64,000 nucleotides of DNA, taken from assembly GCA_965247355.1 (NCBI GenBank), contig OZ252011.1:1550001-1614000 (forward strand), read 5' to 3'. The notes under the pieces are model-generated. The model was not told the DNA's origin, made no database searches, and was given only the letters and a program-made list of their open reading frames with translations. The first letter of the stretch is position 1; every line of letters begins with the position of its first letter. The DNA comes from RHLJ01 sp965247355 (lineage in GTDB: Bacteria > Bacteroidota > Rhodothermia > Balneolales > Balneolaceae). Made by a program: the position numbers and the translations under genes. This document shows, piece after piece, positions 36,147-44,696 of the stretch.

Positions 36147-38834
36147 ATGTTAAAGCATTTACTACTTAGTTTAATATTTATTTCACCTCTTTTAACTGCT
36201 CAGGAAAAATCAATTAACGTTTATAAACTTAGCGTAGATGAAAAGTTAGCTATTGATGGTAAACTGAATGACGAAATCTGGACAAAAGCTGATATTGCAA
36301 CAAATTTTATCCAACGCTTCCCAATTGAAAACGCACCATCTTCATTAAAAACTGAAGCCAAAATCTTACTATCAGAAGATGCTATTATCATTGGAATAAT
36401 GGCTCATGATACTAATACAGATTCTTTAATTGCGCCTCTTTTCCGCAGAGATAGTGATATTCACACTGACTGGATCTCTGTATTTATTGATAGTTACAAT
36501 GATAACAGAACTGCATTTGCTTTTGCTGTGAACCCAAAAGGAGTCCAAAGAGATTTTATCATATATGATGACATTCAGACAGATGATACCTGGAACGCAG
36601 TCTGGAAATCTGAAACTGTTATATTGGAAGATGGCTGGAGTGTTGAAATAAGTATTCCATTAACTCAGTTACGATATTCTACAAAAAATGAGACAAATTC
36701 ATGGGGAATAAACTTTTCAAGGTTTATTGCACGAAAAAATGAAGCCTCATTCTGGACTAATTTTCCATTAAATTCAACCAGAAGAGTTTCACTTTTTGGT
36801 GATTTAAACGGGCTTTCTGAGTTACCCAACTCAAATAGACTTGAGATTACTCCATTTCTATCAGGCTCAATAACTGAAAACCCGAATATAGATTTAGAAA
36901 GCCCATACTATGACGATTACCTTTCTGATATCCAGGTAGGGACTGATGTAAAATTTGGGTTAACCTCTGATCTAACATTAACAGCTACACTTAACCCTGA
37001 TTTTGGACAAGTTGAAGCAGATCCTGCTCAAATAAATTTAACTCAGTTTGAGCTTTTCTTTCCTGAAAGGCGCCCCTTCTTTTTGGAAGGAAATGAGATT
37101 TTTAATTTTGGAGGGGTCCGTTCATTTATATCAATGGGTAACCCTTTCCCGTTTTACTCCAGAAGAGTCGGCCGTTCTCCTCAAGGATCTCTAAGCAATT
37201 ATTTAAATCATGAAAAATCTACTATTCAAAATAATTTAGAACTTACAGGTACTTATTCCAATCCACCAGATCAAACTTCAATCATAACAGCGGCAAAACT
37301 AACCGGCAAGACCAATAATGGGTGGACCATTGGTATTTTAAATGCAGTTACTCCAAAGGAAAAATCCCCCTATTTCTTAGAAACAAACGATGAAAACTCA
37401 ATACAAGGGAGTTTCTTAATTGAACCACCAACAAACTATTTTGTAAACCGCAACAGAAAAGATATCAATAATGGGAATACCATTTTGGGAACTTATTTTG
37501 GTTCTACTATCAGAAAACTTGAAAACAGCTACTTAAGCAATTATCTCCATAAATCAGCAACCCTTGGAGGGCTTGATTTTGAACATAACTGGAGCAAACA
37601 AGGCTACACAGTATCAGGTGCGTTTTCATTTGCTCATGTAACTGGAAAATCAGAAGCTTTACTAATTACTCAACAAAGCCCAACACGCTATATGCAACGT
37701 ATTGATTCTGATTACCTAAAAACTGATTCAAGTAGAACAAGTCTAACCGGCTTGGCACTCGCATTAGCTATTAGAAAATCTAATGACTCTTGGAATTGGT
37801 CTGTTGCATATACCAGTACTTCCCCTTCTTATGAAGCTAATGATATGGGCTTTCAAAACAGAGCTGATTACCACGGACTTGCTTACGCAGTTGTAAAAGA
37901 TATTACTAGAAATAAATATTTTCGAATTATACAACTCAGAGCTTTTGCTCTATTTGCAATAAACTATGATGGAAACTTAATCAGAAATAATTACACAATT
38001 GCTGGTTCCTTTGAGTTTAAAAATCAATTCGGAATTAACTCAAATCTAAGCCTATTTAACAATCAATTAGATGATAGGTTAACAAGAGGTGGACCGATCA
38101 CTAAATATCCAAGAAGGTACGCTACTAATATTAGTTTTAATACAAATCCTAGTAAGAATATAGTATTTAGAATAGCAACTGATCATAGTTTTAACATTGT
38201 TGGAGAACATGACCATTATTACAGTTTTCGTTTTGACCTAAGACCTTTATCGAGTTTGCAGATGAGTTTTGCTCCCGGATTTTCGAAGGTATTTAATGAT
38301 GATCAATACATTGGAACCTATGCAGATAGAAATGCTATCAATACTTATAATAACAGGTATGTCTTCTCAAGTATAGAACAAAATGTGCTCTCATCTTCAT
38401 TTCGGTTAAACTGGACTTTTTCTCCAAACCTATCTCTTCAAACATATTTAAGACCCTATATTTCATCTGTGAATTATTCTGATTTTAAAGAACTAACTGA
38501 CCCCAAAGAGCTCGAATTTAAAATTTACGGACAGGACAAAGGAGTCATTACAAATAATGGAAATGGTGATTTTACAGTTGATCCTGATACTGAAGGCGGC
38601 TCGGATACATTTTCCTTTAATGCTTCAGATTTCAAATACTCATCACTTCAAGGTAATATGGTCTTAAGATGGGAATATAAGCCTGGATCTGCTTTTTTTC
38701 TGGTATGGCAGCGTAGCTCTGATACATTTTCTAACCAATATCAGTTTGATACATTACAGGATATCAGAACTGTTTTTTCAGAAAGACCTACCAACATTTT
38801 TCTAATCAAATTTTCATACTGGCTTTCCAAATAA
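36147..38834 (+). CDS. DUF5916 outer-membrane protein with CBM9-like domain
   Basis: 895 residues. Signal peptide (to about residue 18), CBM9-like domain (about 25-215: KLAIDGKLNDEIWTKADIAT; ISVFIDSYNDNRTAFAFAVN), then the DUF5916 barrel with DFGQVEADPAQINLTQFELF and FPERRPFFLEGNEIF, ending in LIKFSYWLSK. It is a paralogue of the 731-residue protein at 17925 but longer, and closer to the usual length of the family. Role unknown; probably outer membrane. The next gene begins 33 bases later. Confidence 0.88.
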   Translation: MLKHLLLSLIFISPLLTAQEKSINVYKLSVDEKLAIDGKLNDEIWTKADIATNFIQRFPIENAPSSLKTEAKILLSEDAIIIGIMAHDTNTDSLIAPLFRRDSDIHTDWISVFIDSYNDNRTAFAFAVNPKGVQRDFIIYDDIQTDDTWNAVWKSETVILEDGWSVEISIPLTQLRYSTKNETNSWGINFSRFIARKNEASFWTNFPLNSTRRVSLFGDLNGLSELPNSNRLEITPFLSGSITENPNIDLESPYYDDYLSDIQVGTDVKFGLTSDLTLTATLNPDFGQVEADPAQINLTQFELFFPERRPFFLEGNEIFNFGGVRSFISMGNPFPFYSRRVGRSPQGSLSNYLNHEKSTIQNNLELTGTYSNPPDQTSIITAAKLTGKTNNGWTIGILNAVTPKEKSPYFLETNDENSIQGSFLIEPPTNYFVNRNRKDINNGNTILGTYFGSTIRKLENSYLSNYLHKSATLGGLDFEHNWSKQGYTVSGAFSFAHVTGKSEALLITQQSPTRYMQRIDSDYLKTDSSRTSLTGLALALAIRKSNDSWNWSVAYTSTSPSYEANDMGFQNRADYHGLAYAVVKDITRNKYFRIIQLRAFALFAINYDGNLIRNNYTIAGSFEFKNQFGINSNLSLFNNQLDDRLTRGGPITKYPRRYATNISFNTNPSKNIVFRIATDHSFNIVGEHDHYYSFRFDLRPLSSLQMSFAPGFSKVFNDDQYIGTYADRNAINTYNNRYVFSSIEQNVLSSSFRLNWTFSPNLSLQTYLRPYISSVNYSDFKELTDPKELEFKIYGQDKGVITNNGNGDFTVDPDTEGGSDTFSFNASDFKYSSLQGNMVLRWEYKPGSAFFLVWQRSSDTFSNQYQFDTLQDIRTVFSERPTNIFLIKFSYWLSK

Positions 38835-38867
38835 ATCAAATCATTCATGATTCTCAAATTTGTACCC

Positions 38868-39935
38868 ATGAAATATTTTCTATTCTTTATTGCTCTAATG
38901 ACTATATCGTGCTCACCAAAGAATAGTCAACACGTTAGTTACTTTTCTGGAATTACTGGTATTATATCTCCATTTCAAGAGTATAAAGGTCGCGGACCAA
39001 TTAGTGAAAGTGATGCACAAAACTATAATCACTATGAATTCATTTATGATTCAATTGGTAATATCAGATCAATTCGTTACTTCAAAAAAAATGTCCCCAG
39101 TAATGATTCATACTTTTATGCACACGAGGTTCGATACGATTATCAAGATACTCTATTAGTGAGACGCTATTTTAATACTAAAGGAGAGAAATTCACTCTT
39201 TGGCGACACTACCTTCTTGGAGATAAGATTCATAAAGAGATTTTCACTTTAAATAATGTTGGAGAAAAAACCCGATTGATATTTGAAGATTCTACCGGGA
39301 ATAGAGTTTCTTCTGGTTTAGGTAGTTATGTGTTTATATTTGAACCTTTAAATAAAATTTCGTTCATACAAACACAATTTGATAACAGTGGGAATCCAAA
39401 CACTTTAACCCAGTACTTTCCATTTTATAAATCGCGTATCTCAATGGATGAGAACGAACACTTATACTTAATTGAAAACCTGAATGCTAAAAATGAAAGA
39501 AATCTAAATGACAGTGTCGGCTATGCTGCAGTTAAATTCAATTTTGATGAATTTGGAAATGAGTTGGGATGGACATTTATGAATGAGAATTTAGAACCAT
39601 CTAATCGTTTAAATTATTTAGAAATGGATTTTGGATTTGCCGAGGTTAAATATGAGTTCGACTGGATCGATAAACAAAAAGGTTTATCCAGTGCCTTTTC
39701 AGAAAAATACTTCGGTCAGGATGGGATTCCAGTTCAAAACAACAATAATGTCCATCATATAAGGTATATATTAAATGAAAATGATTTAGTCGAAAGAGTC
39801 AGTTACTTCGATGAAGCAAGTAATCCTGTATTACATAAAAGAGAAGGGTTTCATAGTCTGGTAATAGAATATGATAGTTTGGAAAACCCTATTTCTAGAA
39901 AAAGGTTTGATCAATATGAAAATTTGATCGACTAA
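38868..39935 (+). CDS. Lipoprotein with YD-repeat-like strands
   Basis: 355 residues from ATG 38868, where a lipoprotein signal starts (MKYFLFFIALMTISC, Cys15); an in-frame ATG at 38847 adds seven residues. The body is made of repeated short strands like YDSIGNIRSIRYFKKN, FNFDEFGNELGWTFMN and YDSLENPISRKRFDQY that resemble RHS/YD or MORN-like repeats. No enzyme motif is seen. It follows the DUF5916 gene closely and is probably in its operon. Confidence 0.6.
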   Translation: MKYFLFFIALMTISCSPKNSQHVSYFSGITGIISPFQEYKGRGPISESDAQNYNHYEFIYDSIGNIRSIRYFKKNVPSNDSYFYAHEVRYDYQDTLLVRRYFNTKGEKFTLWRHYLLGDKIHKEIFTLNNVGEKTRLIFEDSTGNRVSSGLGSYVFIFEPLNKISFIQTQFDNSGNPNTLTQYFPFYKSRISMDENEHLYLIENLNAKNERNLNDSVGYAAVKFNFDEFGNELGWTFMNENLEPSNRLNYLEMDFGFAEVKYEFDWIDKQKGLSSAFSEKYFGQDGIPVQNNNNVHHIRYILNENDLVERVSYFDEASNPVLHKREGFHSLVIEYDSLENPISRKRFDQYENLID

Positions 39936-39977
39936 ATATATAGTTCTTGAACTTTGAATTATCTTTTTAATAGAGAA

Positions 39978-40454
39978 CTATGGCATATTTATAGAAAATG
40001 CTACAGATATTATTTTCCAGGAATTTTCGAACTTAATGAGAGTATAGTACTCAGTACCATAATGAGTTACTTCATCATCTCTAAAAGCAGTATACATGGT
40101 TTTTACTATTGAAATCCCATCATCCATCAATAAGATTTTACTCGATTCAAATTCTTGTTCCACATCAATTCTATTATCTTTCCAATATTCTATGAAATAA
40201 GCCAGCCCACTAGAAGTATGTGTATGATCTTGATACGGTTGTAAAGCCTCTCCTTCTATAACCCCATAGAATAAAGCTTTAGAATGTGCAAATGCTGAAT
40301 CAACTAGTTCTTTATTTTTTGAATTAATAGCCTCATTCACTAGTTCTACTGTCTTGATTACCAGTAAAGAATCATTTTGAAAGGCTTTTACATTATTAGA
40401 TAATGCTATTGTGGAAGAAACAACTATGAAAGATAAAACTGAAACTCTAATCAT
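39978..40454 (-). CDS. NTF2-like (DUF4440-type) secreted protein
   Basis: 158 residues with a signal peptide (to about residue 24). The NTF2-like pattern appears as an N-terminal helix (DSLLVIKTVELVNEAINSKN), a DxA helix and C-terminal strands (EYYTLIKFENSWKIISVAFS). Function unknown. It is one of several related minus- and plus-strand paralogues in 39.9-42.2 kb. A hairpin-like pair TAGTTC (39941-39946) and GAACTA (39975-39980), 28 bases apart, lies over its 3' end. Confidence 0.65.
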   Translation of the reverse strand: MIRVSVLSFIVVSSTIALSNNVKAFQNDSLLVIKTVELVNEAINSKNKELVDSAFAHSKALFYGVIEGEALQPYQDHTHTSSGLAYFIEYWKDNRIDVEQEFESSKILLMDDGISIVKTMYTAFRDDEVTHYGTEYYTLIKFENSWKIISVAFSINMP

Positions 40455-40465
40455 ATAATCAACAT

Positions 40466-40564
40466 TTAATGTTCAATCATTTGCATACCTAATTTAGCCG
40501 CTCGATCTTTTATCAATTCAATATTTCTCCCAGTAAGCTCAAGATAAGTTGGATTAAGATTTAA
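40466..40564 (-). pseudogene. Orphan C-terminal coding fragment
   Basis: On the minus strand, 32 codons ending at TAA (40466-40468) read LNLNPTYLELTGRNIELIKD and continue into RAAKLGMQMIEH. The sequence is clearly protein-like (amphipathic helix, no low complexity) but has an upstream stop at 40565-40567 and no start codon before its middle. It is the tail of a lost gene; family not recognised. It lies in the gap between the two NTF2-like genes. Confidence 0.4.
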
Positions 40565-40583
40565 TTAGGCTTTCTTATTCTCC

Positions 40584-41087
40584 TTATTCAATTTCAAAGT
40601 TCTTTAAAGCCTCTTCGAAACGAGGAGAATATTTTAATGAACTTAAACTCCAGGGAGTAAGATCGGTTTGACGGACAATCTTACCTTGGTTTACTTCTAT
40701 CCAGGAGGTGATTAACCTATTCTCTCCAGTCGCTAAGTCGATACTCCTACCTTTAAAAGCAAAAGTATTACTTCCTGGGTCTAAGGCAATTACATCTATT
40801 TCAAAATCCCATCCTGTTTGCGGATCAAAAACAGGTGTAAACCATAGTTTAAGTGTATCACGTTGAACAAATTCGTCAACAACACCCCAAACTGGGTCAG
40901 AGTATTCTACTGAATCATGATATAATTCGACAAAGGCGTCGATATCCTTTTGGTTAACAATTATATCAATGAAATTATTGGCTAATTTTTCAAGCGTATT
41001 CTTTGATTCTTTGTCAACGTCATTCCTTTGGCATGTGCAAAAAATAGATACGCATATTATGAAGATTGAAATCTGTGAAATTCTCAT
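40584..41087 (-). CDS. NTF2-like lipoprotein
   Basis: 167 residues. Lipobox SIFCTC (Cys19). The rest has a SnoaL/NTF2-like pattern: helix TLEKLANNFIDIIVNQKDID, then YHDSVEYSDPVWGV, and strands ENRLITSWIEVNQGKIVRQT. Proteins of this family bind or transform small molecules, but no catalytic residues are evident. Transcribed toward the other NTF2-like gene at 39978, about 130 bases away, with a decayed fragment between. Confidence 0.7.
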   Translation of the reverse strand: MRISQISIFIICVSIFCTCQRNDVDKESKNTLEKLANNFIDIIVNQKDIDAFVELYHDSVEYSDPVWGVVDEFVQRDTLKLWFTPVFDPQTGWDFEIDVIALDPGSNTFAFKGRSIDLATGENRLITSWIEVNQGKIVRQTDLTPWSLSSLKYSPRFEEALKNFEIE

Positions 41088-41116
41088 TTTTAAAATATTA
41101 ATGAAGTGATAAGTAA

Positions 41117-41432
41117 TTATAGTTTTGTTCCAATTTGGCGAACTCCAATATGCTTCAGTTTATTCTTATTTGATGCTGAAGGTATCCAGATAAGTGCGAG
41201 TCTTTTATCCAATGCCCCTTCAATCCATATTTAGATTTCGAGAGAATCTTCATCTACATATCTAAATCCCTCAACATTAAATCCTCCAAGCTTTTCTTTC
41301 GCCAGTGCTAAAGACTAAAATAATGATTCAGATTTATCAAACTCCCCTTCTACTTCATATTCAACTATAACAGATCTAATCTGATTTATGTCTCCTATAA
41401 AAATCGACTCTTACTTTTTTAGGGTTATCCAT
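41117..41432 (-). pseudogene. Decayed minus-strand gene with frameshift and two in-frame stops
   Basis: Reading the minus strand, ATG 41430-41432 opens MDNPKKVRVDFYRRH, then the sense frame shifts to FIGDINQIRSVIVEYEVEGE. It is broken by TAG (41315-41317) and TAA (41231-41233) and continues protein-like through ALDKRLALIWIPSASN to TAA at 41117-41119. Each segment is compositionally coding. Family not recognised. The remaining gap to 41666 is AT-rich and shows nothing else. Confidence 0.55.
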
Positions 41433-41666
41433 AAATAGAATATGAAATTAAATGTATAAAGTAGTTTGTGAATCGATTATAGAACCAAACTGACATTTGA
41501 AGATACTTTCCTGATCAACTTAACTGTTCAGAATTATAAATCGATCTTTACTTCTCTTAACTTTCCCTGTTTTAATTTCTACATCAAAAAAAAGTACTAA
41601 TACTATTTCCTGCACTATTAATTACTCTCTCATTAGTATCATTTAATTAATTAAATAATATATAAA

Positions 41667-42158
41667 ATGAAATTTTTGACTGTATTTTTAATACTCCTTT
41701 TTAGCAATCATACACAGGCACAAGATTCTAGAGACAGTGTCATTAAGGCCTTCTTTGTATCGTATCAAGAGCTAAATTTTGATAAAATGGTTTCATATTA
41801 CAATGAAAACGTGACTTTTAATGATCCAACTACAGTAATATTTGGTCAACCTGTTTCATTAAAAAGTGTAGATGCAATAAGAAGCTATTTCACCGAGAAC
41901 ATGAAAGGTAGTTTCTTTAATACTGAAATTACTATTGAGCGTATGTTTCACGTATCAAATATTTCAGTTGTAACATTGAATTTCAAATCACAAGTATCAT
42001 CAAAAAATTTTGGTGGATCTGCTGAGAATAAAGTTCAAATATCCATTCCTATGACCACGATCTTCACATTTGATTCTAATAACAAAGTTTTGTCACATAC
42101 TGATTACGCAGATTATTCTGAATACATGAATCAAGCACGTGAGCAAATACAAAATTAG
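41667..42158 (+). CDS. NTF2-like (SnoaL-type) secreted protein
   Basis: 163 residues with a signal peptide (cleavage after TQA near 18). The NTF2-like core is clear: helix SVIKAFFVSYQELNFDKMVS, YYNENVTFNDPTTVIFGQPV, then C-terminal strands VSIPMTTIFTFD and KVLSHTDYADYSEY. Probably a homodimeric small-molecule binding protein; no catalytic set can be named. It is 20 bases upstream of a serine hydrolase and likely co-transcribed with it. Confidence 0.8.
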   Translation: MKFLTVFLILLFSNHTQAQDSRDSVIKAFFVSYQELNFDKMVSYYNENVTFNDPTTVIFGQPVSLKSVDAIRSYFTENMKGSFFNTEITIERMFHVSNISVVTLNFKSQVSSKNFGGSAENKVQISIPMTTIFTFDSNNKVLSHTDYADYSEYMNQAREQIQN

Positions 42159-42178
42159 TCACTTTTCTCAACACTGTT

Positions 42179-43537
42179 ATGATTCAAACACAAACAAATT
42201 CACTAGTTGTTGTTTTTATATTGCTATTTTCAACAACTGTATTCAGTCAAAATTTAGATGTTAACTGGTCTCATGCACAATCTAAAATTGATTCTTTAAT
42301 TGAAGCATATTCATATACCTCTCTTTTTAGGGGTAATATCCTGGTCTATCATGAGGGTGGAATTAAATACAATAAGTCTTTTGGATATGCCAATGATGAT
42401 TGGGAAATCCCTAATTCAGAATCTACTCTATTCAGATTAGGCTCTATTACAAAACCAATTACAGCGTTAGGGATCCTTACTTTAATTGAAAATGAAAAGC
42501 TAGAATTACATACCAAGCTAAGTGATTTATATGATTTTGATAGTCCATTAAATCAAATTACTATTGAAGAACTCCTTACGCATACAAGTGGCTTACCACA
42601 AGATGTTGATACTCTTGAGACATATGATCATCATAAATTTTCAAGAGATGAAATAATCTCTTTTATATCTGAACTCTCAATCTCCAAAAATAAATCACCA
42701 CAATTTTCATACTCTAATATCGGGTATTACCTGCTCGGTGATATTATCCAGTTGGTATCAGGACAAAGTTATTATAGCTATTTAAATAAAAGTGTATTTA
42801 TTCCTTCAAACATGAAAAATACTGTAGTTGATAAACCAGCTCAGAAAATTAAAAATCGAGCTACTGGGTATGACGATGGTCCGGATAATAATGGATTTGC
42901 TACTGAAGTTGTGGCAGATTTCATTGAGCCTGAAAATGATCTAGGTAATGGAAGCTTGATTTCATCGACTACTGACCTATTGAATTTATACCTGTCTCTA
43001 AAAGAAAAAAAAGTTTTAAAGAGTAATTTGTTGGATTCAATGTTTACAGCTCAGAACGAAAACTATGGATATGGGTGGTGGGTGTATAATGGTGAACATA
43101 AAATGATAATGCATAGTGGCAATATTTCTGGTTTTACCTCAAGCATTCTTTTTTACCCTGATCTGGATTTTGTTGTAATACTCCTAGCAAATACAAGTAG
43201 TGTAAATGGACAAAGTGTTTCATTAGGAATTCGAAATTTGATATTTGGTCGTGAGTATTATAAACCAAAAATTCGTAACGCAATCTCTGGATATGAATTT
43301 AGTCGTGAGATAAAAGGAGTATATGAAAACCCATACTTCAACCTGGAACTGGACATATTTGATGGGAGACTTTATGTCAAAACACCGGGTGATCCATGGG
43401 AAGAGTTATATGCAGAATCTGGAACGTATTTCTTTTCAAAATTACATGACTTTAGGATTAGTTTCGCTGATAAAAAGTTCAATAAGGGAACACTCTTCTT
43501 CGGTGATATGGAAGTCAATTTTACACGTCAACAATAG
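42179..43537 (+). CDS. Serine hydrolase, class C beta-lactamase family
   Basis: 452 residues, signal peptide to about residue 23. Motifs: S89-I-T-K92 in RLGSITKPITA, Y-S-N in FSYSNIGYYLLG, and H-S-G in MIMHSGNISGF. After about residue 350 there is a C-terminal beta domain (YENPYFNLELDIFDGRLYVK) like the lipocalin-type tail found in long family members. Exported; substrate not predictable. It lies in a plus-strand run with an NTF2-like gene before it and a hypothetical gene after it. Confidence 0.9.
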   Translation: MIQTQTNSLVVVFILLFSTTVFSQNLDVNWSHAQSKIDSLIEAYSYTSLFRGNILVYHEGGIKYNKSFGYANDDWEIPNSESTLFRLGSITKPITALGILTLIENEKLELHTKLSDLYDFDSPLNQITIEELLTHTSGLPQDVDTLETYDHHKFSRDEIISFISELSISKNKSPQFSYSNIGYYLLGDIIQLVSGQSYYSYLNKSVFIPSNMKNTVVDKPAQKIKNRATGYDDGPDNNGFATEVVADFIEPENDLGNGSLISSTTDLLNLYLSLKEKKVLKSNLLDSMFTAQNENYGYGWWVYNGEHKMIMHSGNISGFTSSILFYPDLDFVVILLANTSSVNGQSVSLGIRNLIFGREYYKPKIRNAISGYEFSREIKGVYENPYFNLELDIFDGRLYVKTPGDPWEELYAESGTYFFSKLHDFRISFADKKFNKGTLFFGDMEVNFTRQQ

Positions 43538-43554
43538 GTTTTATACACTTTAAA

Positions 43555-44256
43555 ATGAAAATATCTTTTATTTGTATTTTAGTAATACTACTTGCAACAA
43601 TTAATTCTAAAGCACAAAGTAACTTACTAAGTTCGGAACGTTTACAAAGCCGTATCAAGAATGAAATGTTGACTTTTAAAATGTCTTTAAATGGAGATTC
43701 TACAGGTTACTCTATTGTTAATTACCAAACTAAAAATAATATTCTCGAAATATCAGAGGATGTCAATACAGTCATATCAGGCAATACCTTTATAGAAAAA
43801 ATTAGCGCTTCAATTGATTTAAATAAACAACGTGTTACTTCAACAGAAATTTTTATTGATTATGGGGGCCAATCTTCAAAAATTAAAAGTACCTGGGAAT
43901 CAGATAGTATTATTATTGTTTCTGCAAATGGAATCGACTCTACATTAAAAGCTAAAGAAAATCATATTTTAAGATTTGTCAGCCTTTTTGTTTTACCCTC
44001 CCTAATTCATGATGAAGAGAAAAATATTAATTATACTCAATTTTACCCTGCTGATATTGGATTCAGACTAATAACAGCTGAGCCATCAGGAAGTACTATT
44101 CTTGAGTCACGCTTTGGACCGACCCCGGTTAACATTCTTAAGTTGAATGGTGGAATAACTCCCCAAACTTTTTATATAAATAAAGATAATCATCGAATAG
44201 TCCGGATTGAGTTACCTGAAATGGGATGGGTGTACGAATTAGTTAGTATTGAATAA
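43555..44256 (+). CDS. Hypothetical secreted protein
   Basis: 233 residues with a signal peptide (to about residue 21, INSKAQ). The mature part is beta-rich (GYSIVNYQTKNNILEIS; TSTEIFIDYGGQSSKIKSTW; RIVRIELPEMGWVYELVSIE) and may be a lipoprotein-carrier or DUF3108-like sandwich fold, but I do not recognise a family. It begins 17 bases after the serine hydrolase stop codon, so it is probably in the same operon. Confidence 0.6.
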   Translation: MKISFICILVILLATINSKAQSNLLSSERLQSRIKNEMLTFKMSLNGDSTGYSIVNYQTKNNILEISEDVNTVISGNTFIEKISASIDLNKQRVTSTEIFIDYGGQSSKIKSTWESDSIIIVSANGIDSTLKAKENHILRFVSLFVLPSLIHDEEKNINYTQFYPADIGFRLITAEPSGSTILESRFGPTPVNILKLNGGITPQTFYINKDNHRIVRIELPEMGWVYELVSIE

Positions 44257-44379
44257 AAGATGATATACAAATCTATTTTTTTAGTTGATTTGAATACCTG
44301 ACAGGTAGCATTTCAGGTCTTTTCAGACTTATCCTCCAAATCAAAGTTTTCTATCATTTAGTTCGAAACAGTGATAAAA

Positions 44380-44404
44380 TAGTTCAGAAATAAGTTTTGA
44401 ACCT
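44380..44404. promoter_or_regulatory. Degenerate copy of the GTTC-GAAC inverted repeat (13-base spacer)
   Basis: AATAGTTC-N13-GAACCTT closely matches copy 3 at 27373 (the left arm and the first spacer bases are nearly the same) but has lost one spacer base. A separate TTAGTTC half-site lies at 44358-44364. It precedes a permease remnant by about 70 bases and may be a decayed site. Confidence 0.35.
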
Positions 44405-44471
44405 TTTCTTACGATGATTACCCGTATACATCTATCGCAATCATTAATGTGGTAGTCAATTCAAGAATTAA

Positions 44472-44678
44472 ATGTTTATACATCATCTGAGAATCCTATT
44501 CCGAAATATTAAAAGAGCTTTTTTCTCATTAACTAATATTCTAGGAAAAGTAAATCTAAGTTTTAATTTATTCTTTTATAGTATAACCAGCGTTATTCTG
44601 ATGGGATTCTCTACCTTTATCCTTAATACTTCGAAAGTTGCACGAACAAAGCCTGTCGAAGCTCTTAAAATTGATTAA
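44472..44678 (+). pseudogene. FtsX/MacB permease reduced to its two ends
   Basis: 68 residues. The first 25 (MFIHHLRILFRNIKRAFFSL, TNILG) match the N-terminal leader of MacB-type permeases such as the one at 32542. The last 43 contain one hydrophobic helix and the family C-terminus ARTKPVEALKID. The central 700 residues are gone, joined in frame at about residue 25/26. I read this as an internal-deletion remnant of a permease gene, still open. It sits between serine hydrolase operons just as the intact permease does. Confidence 0.65.
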
Positions 44679-44696
44679 TCCCAAATATTTGGATCT

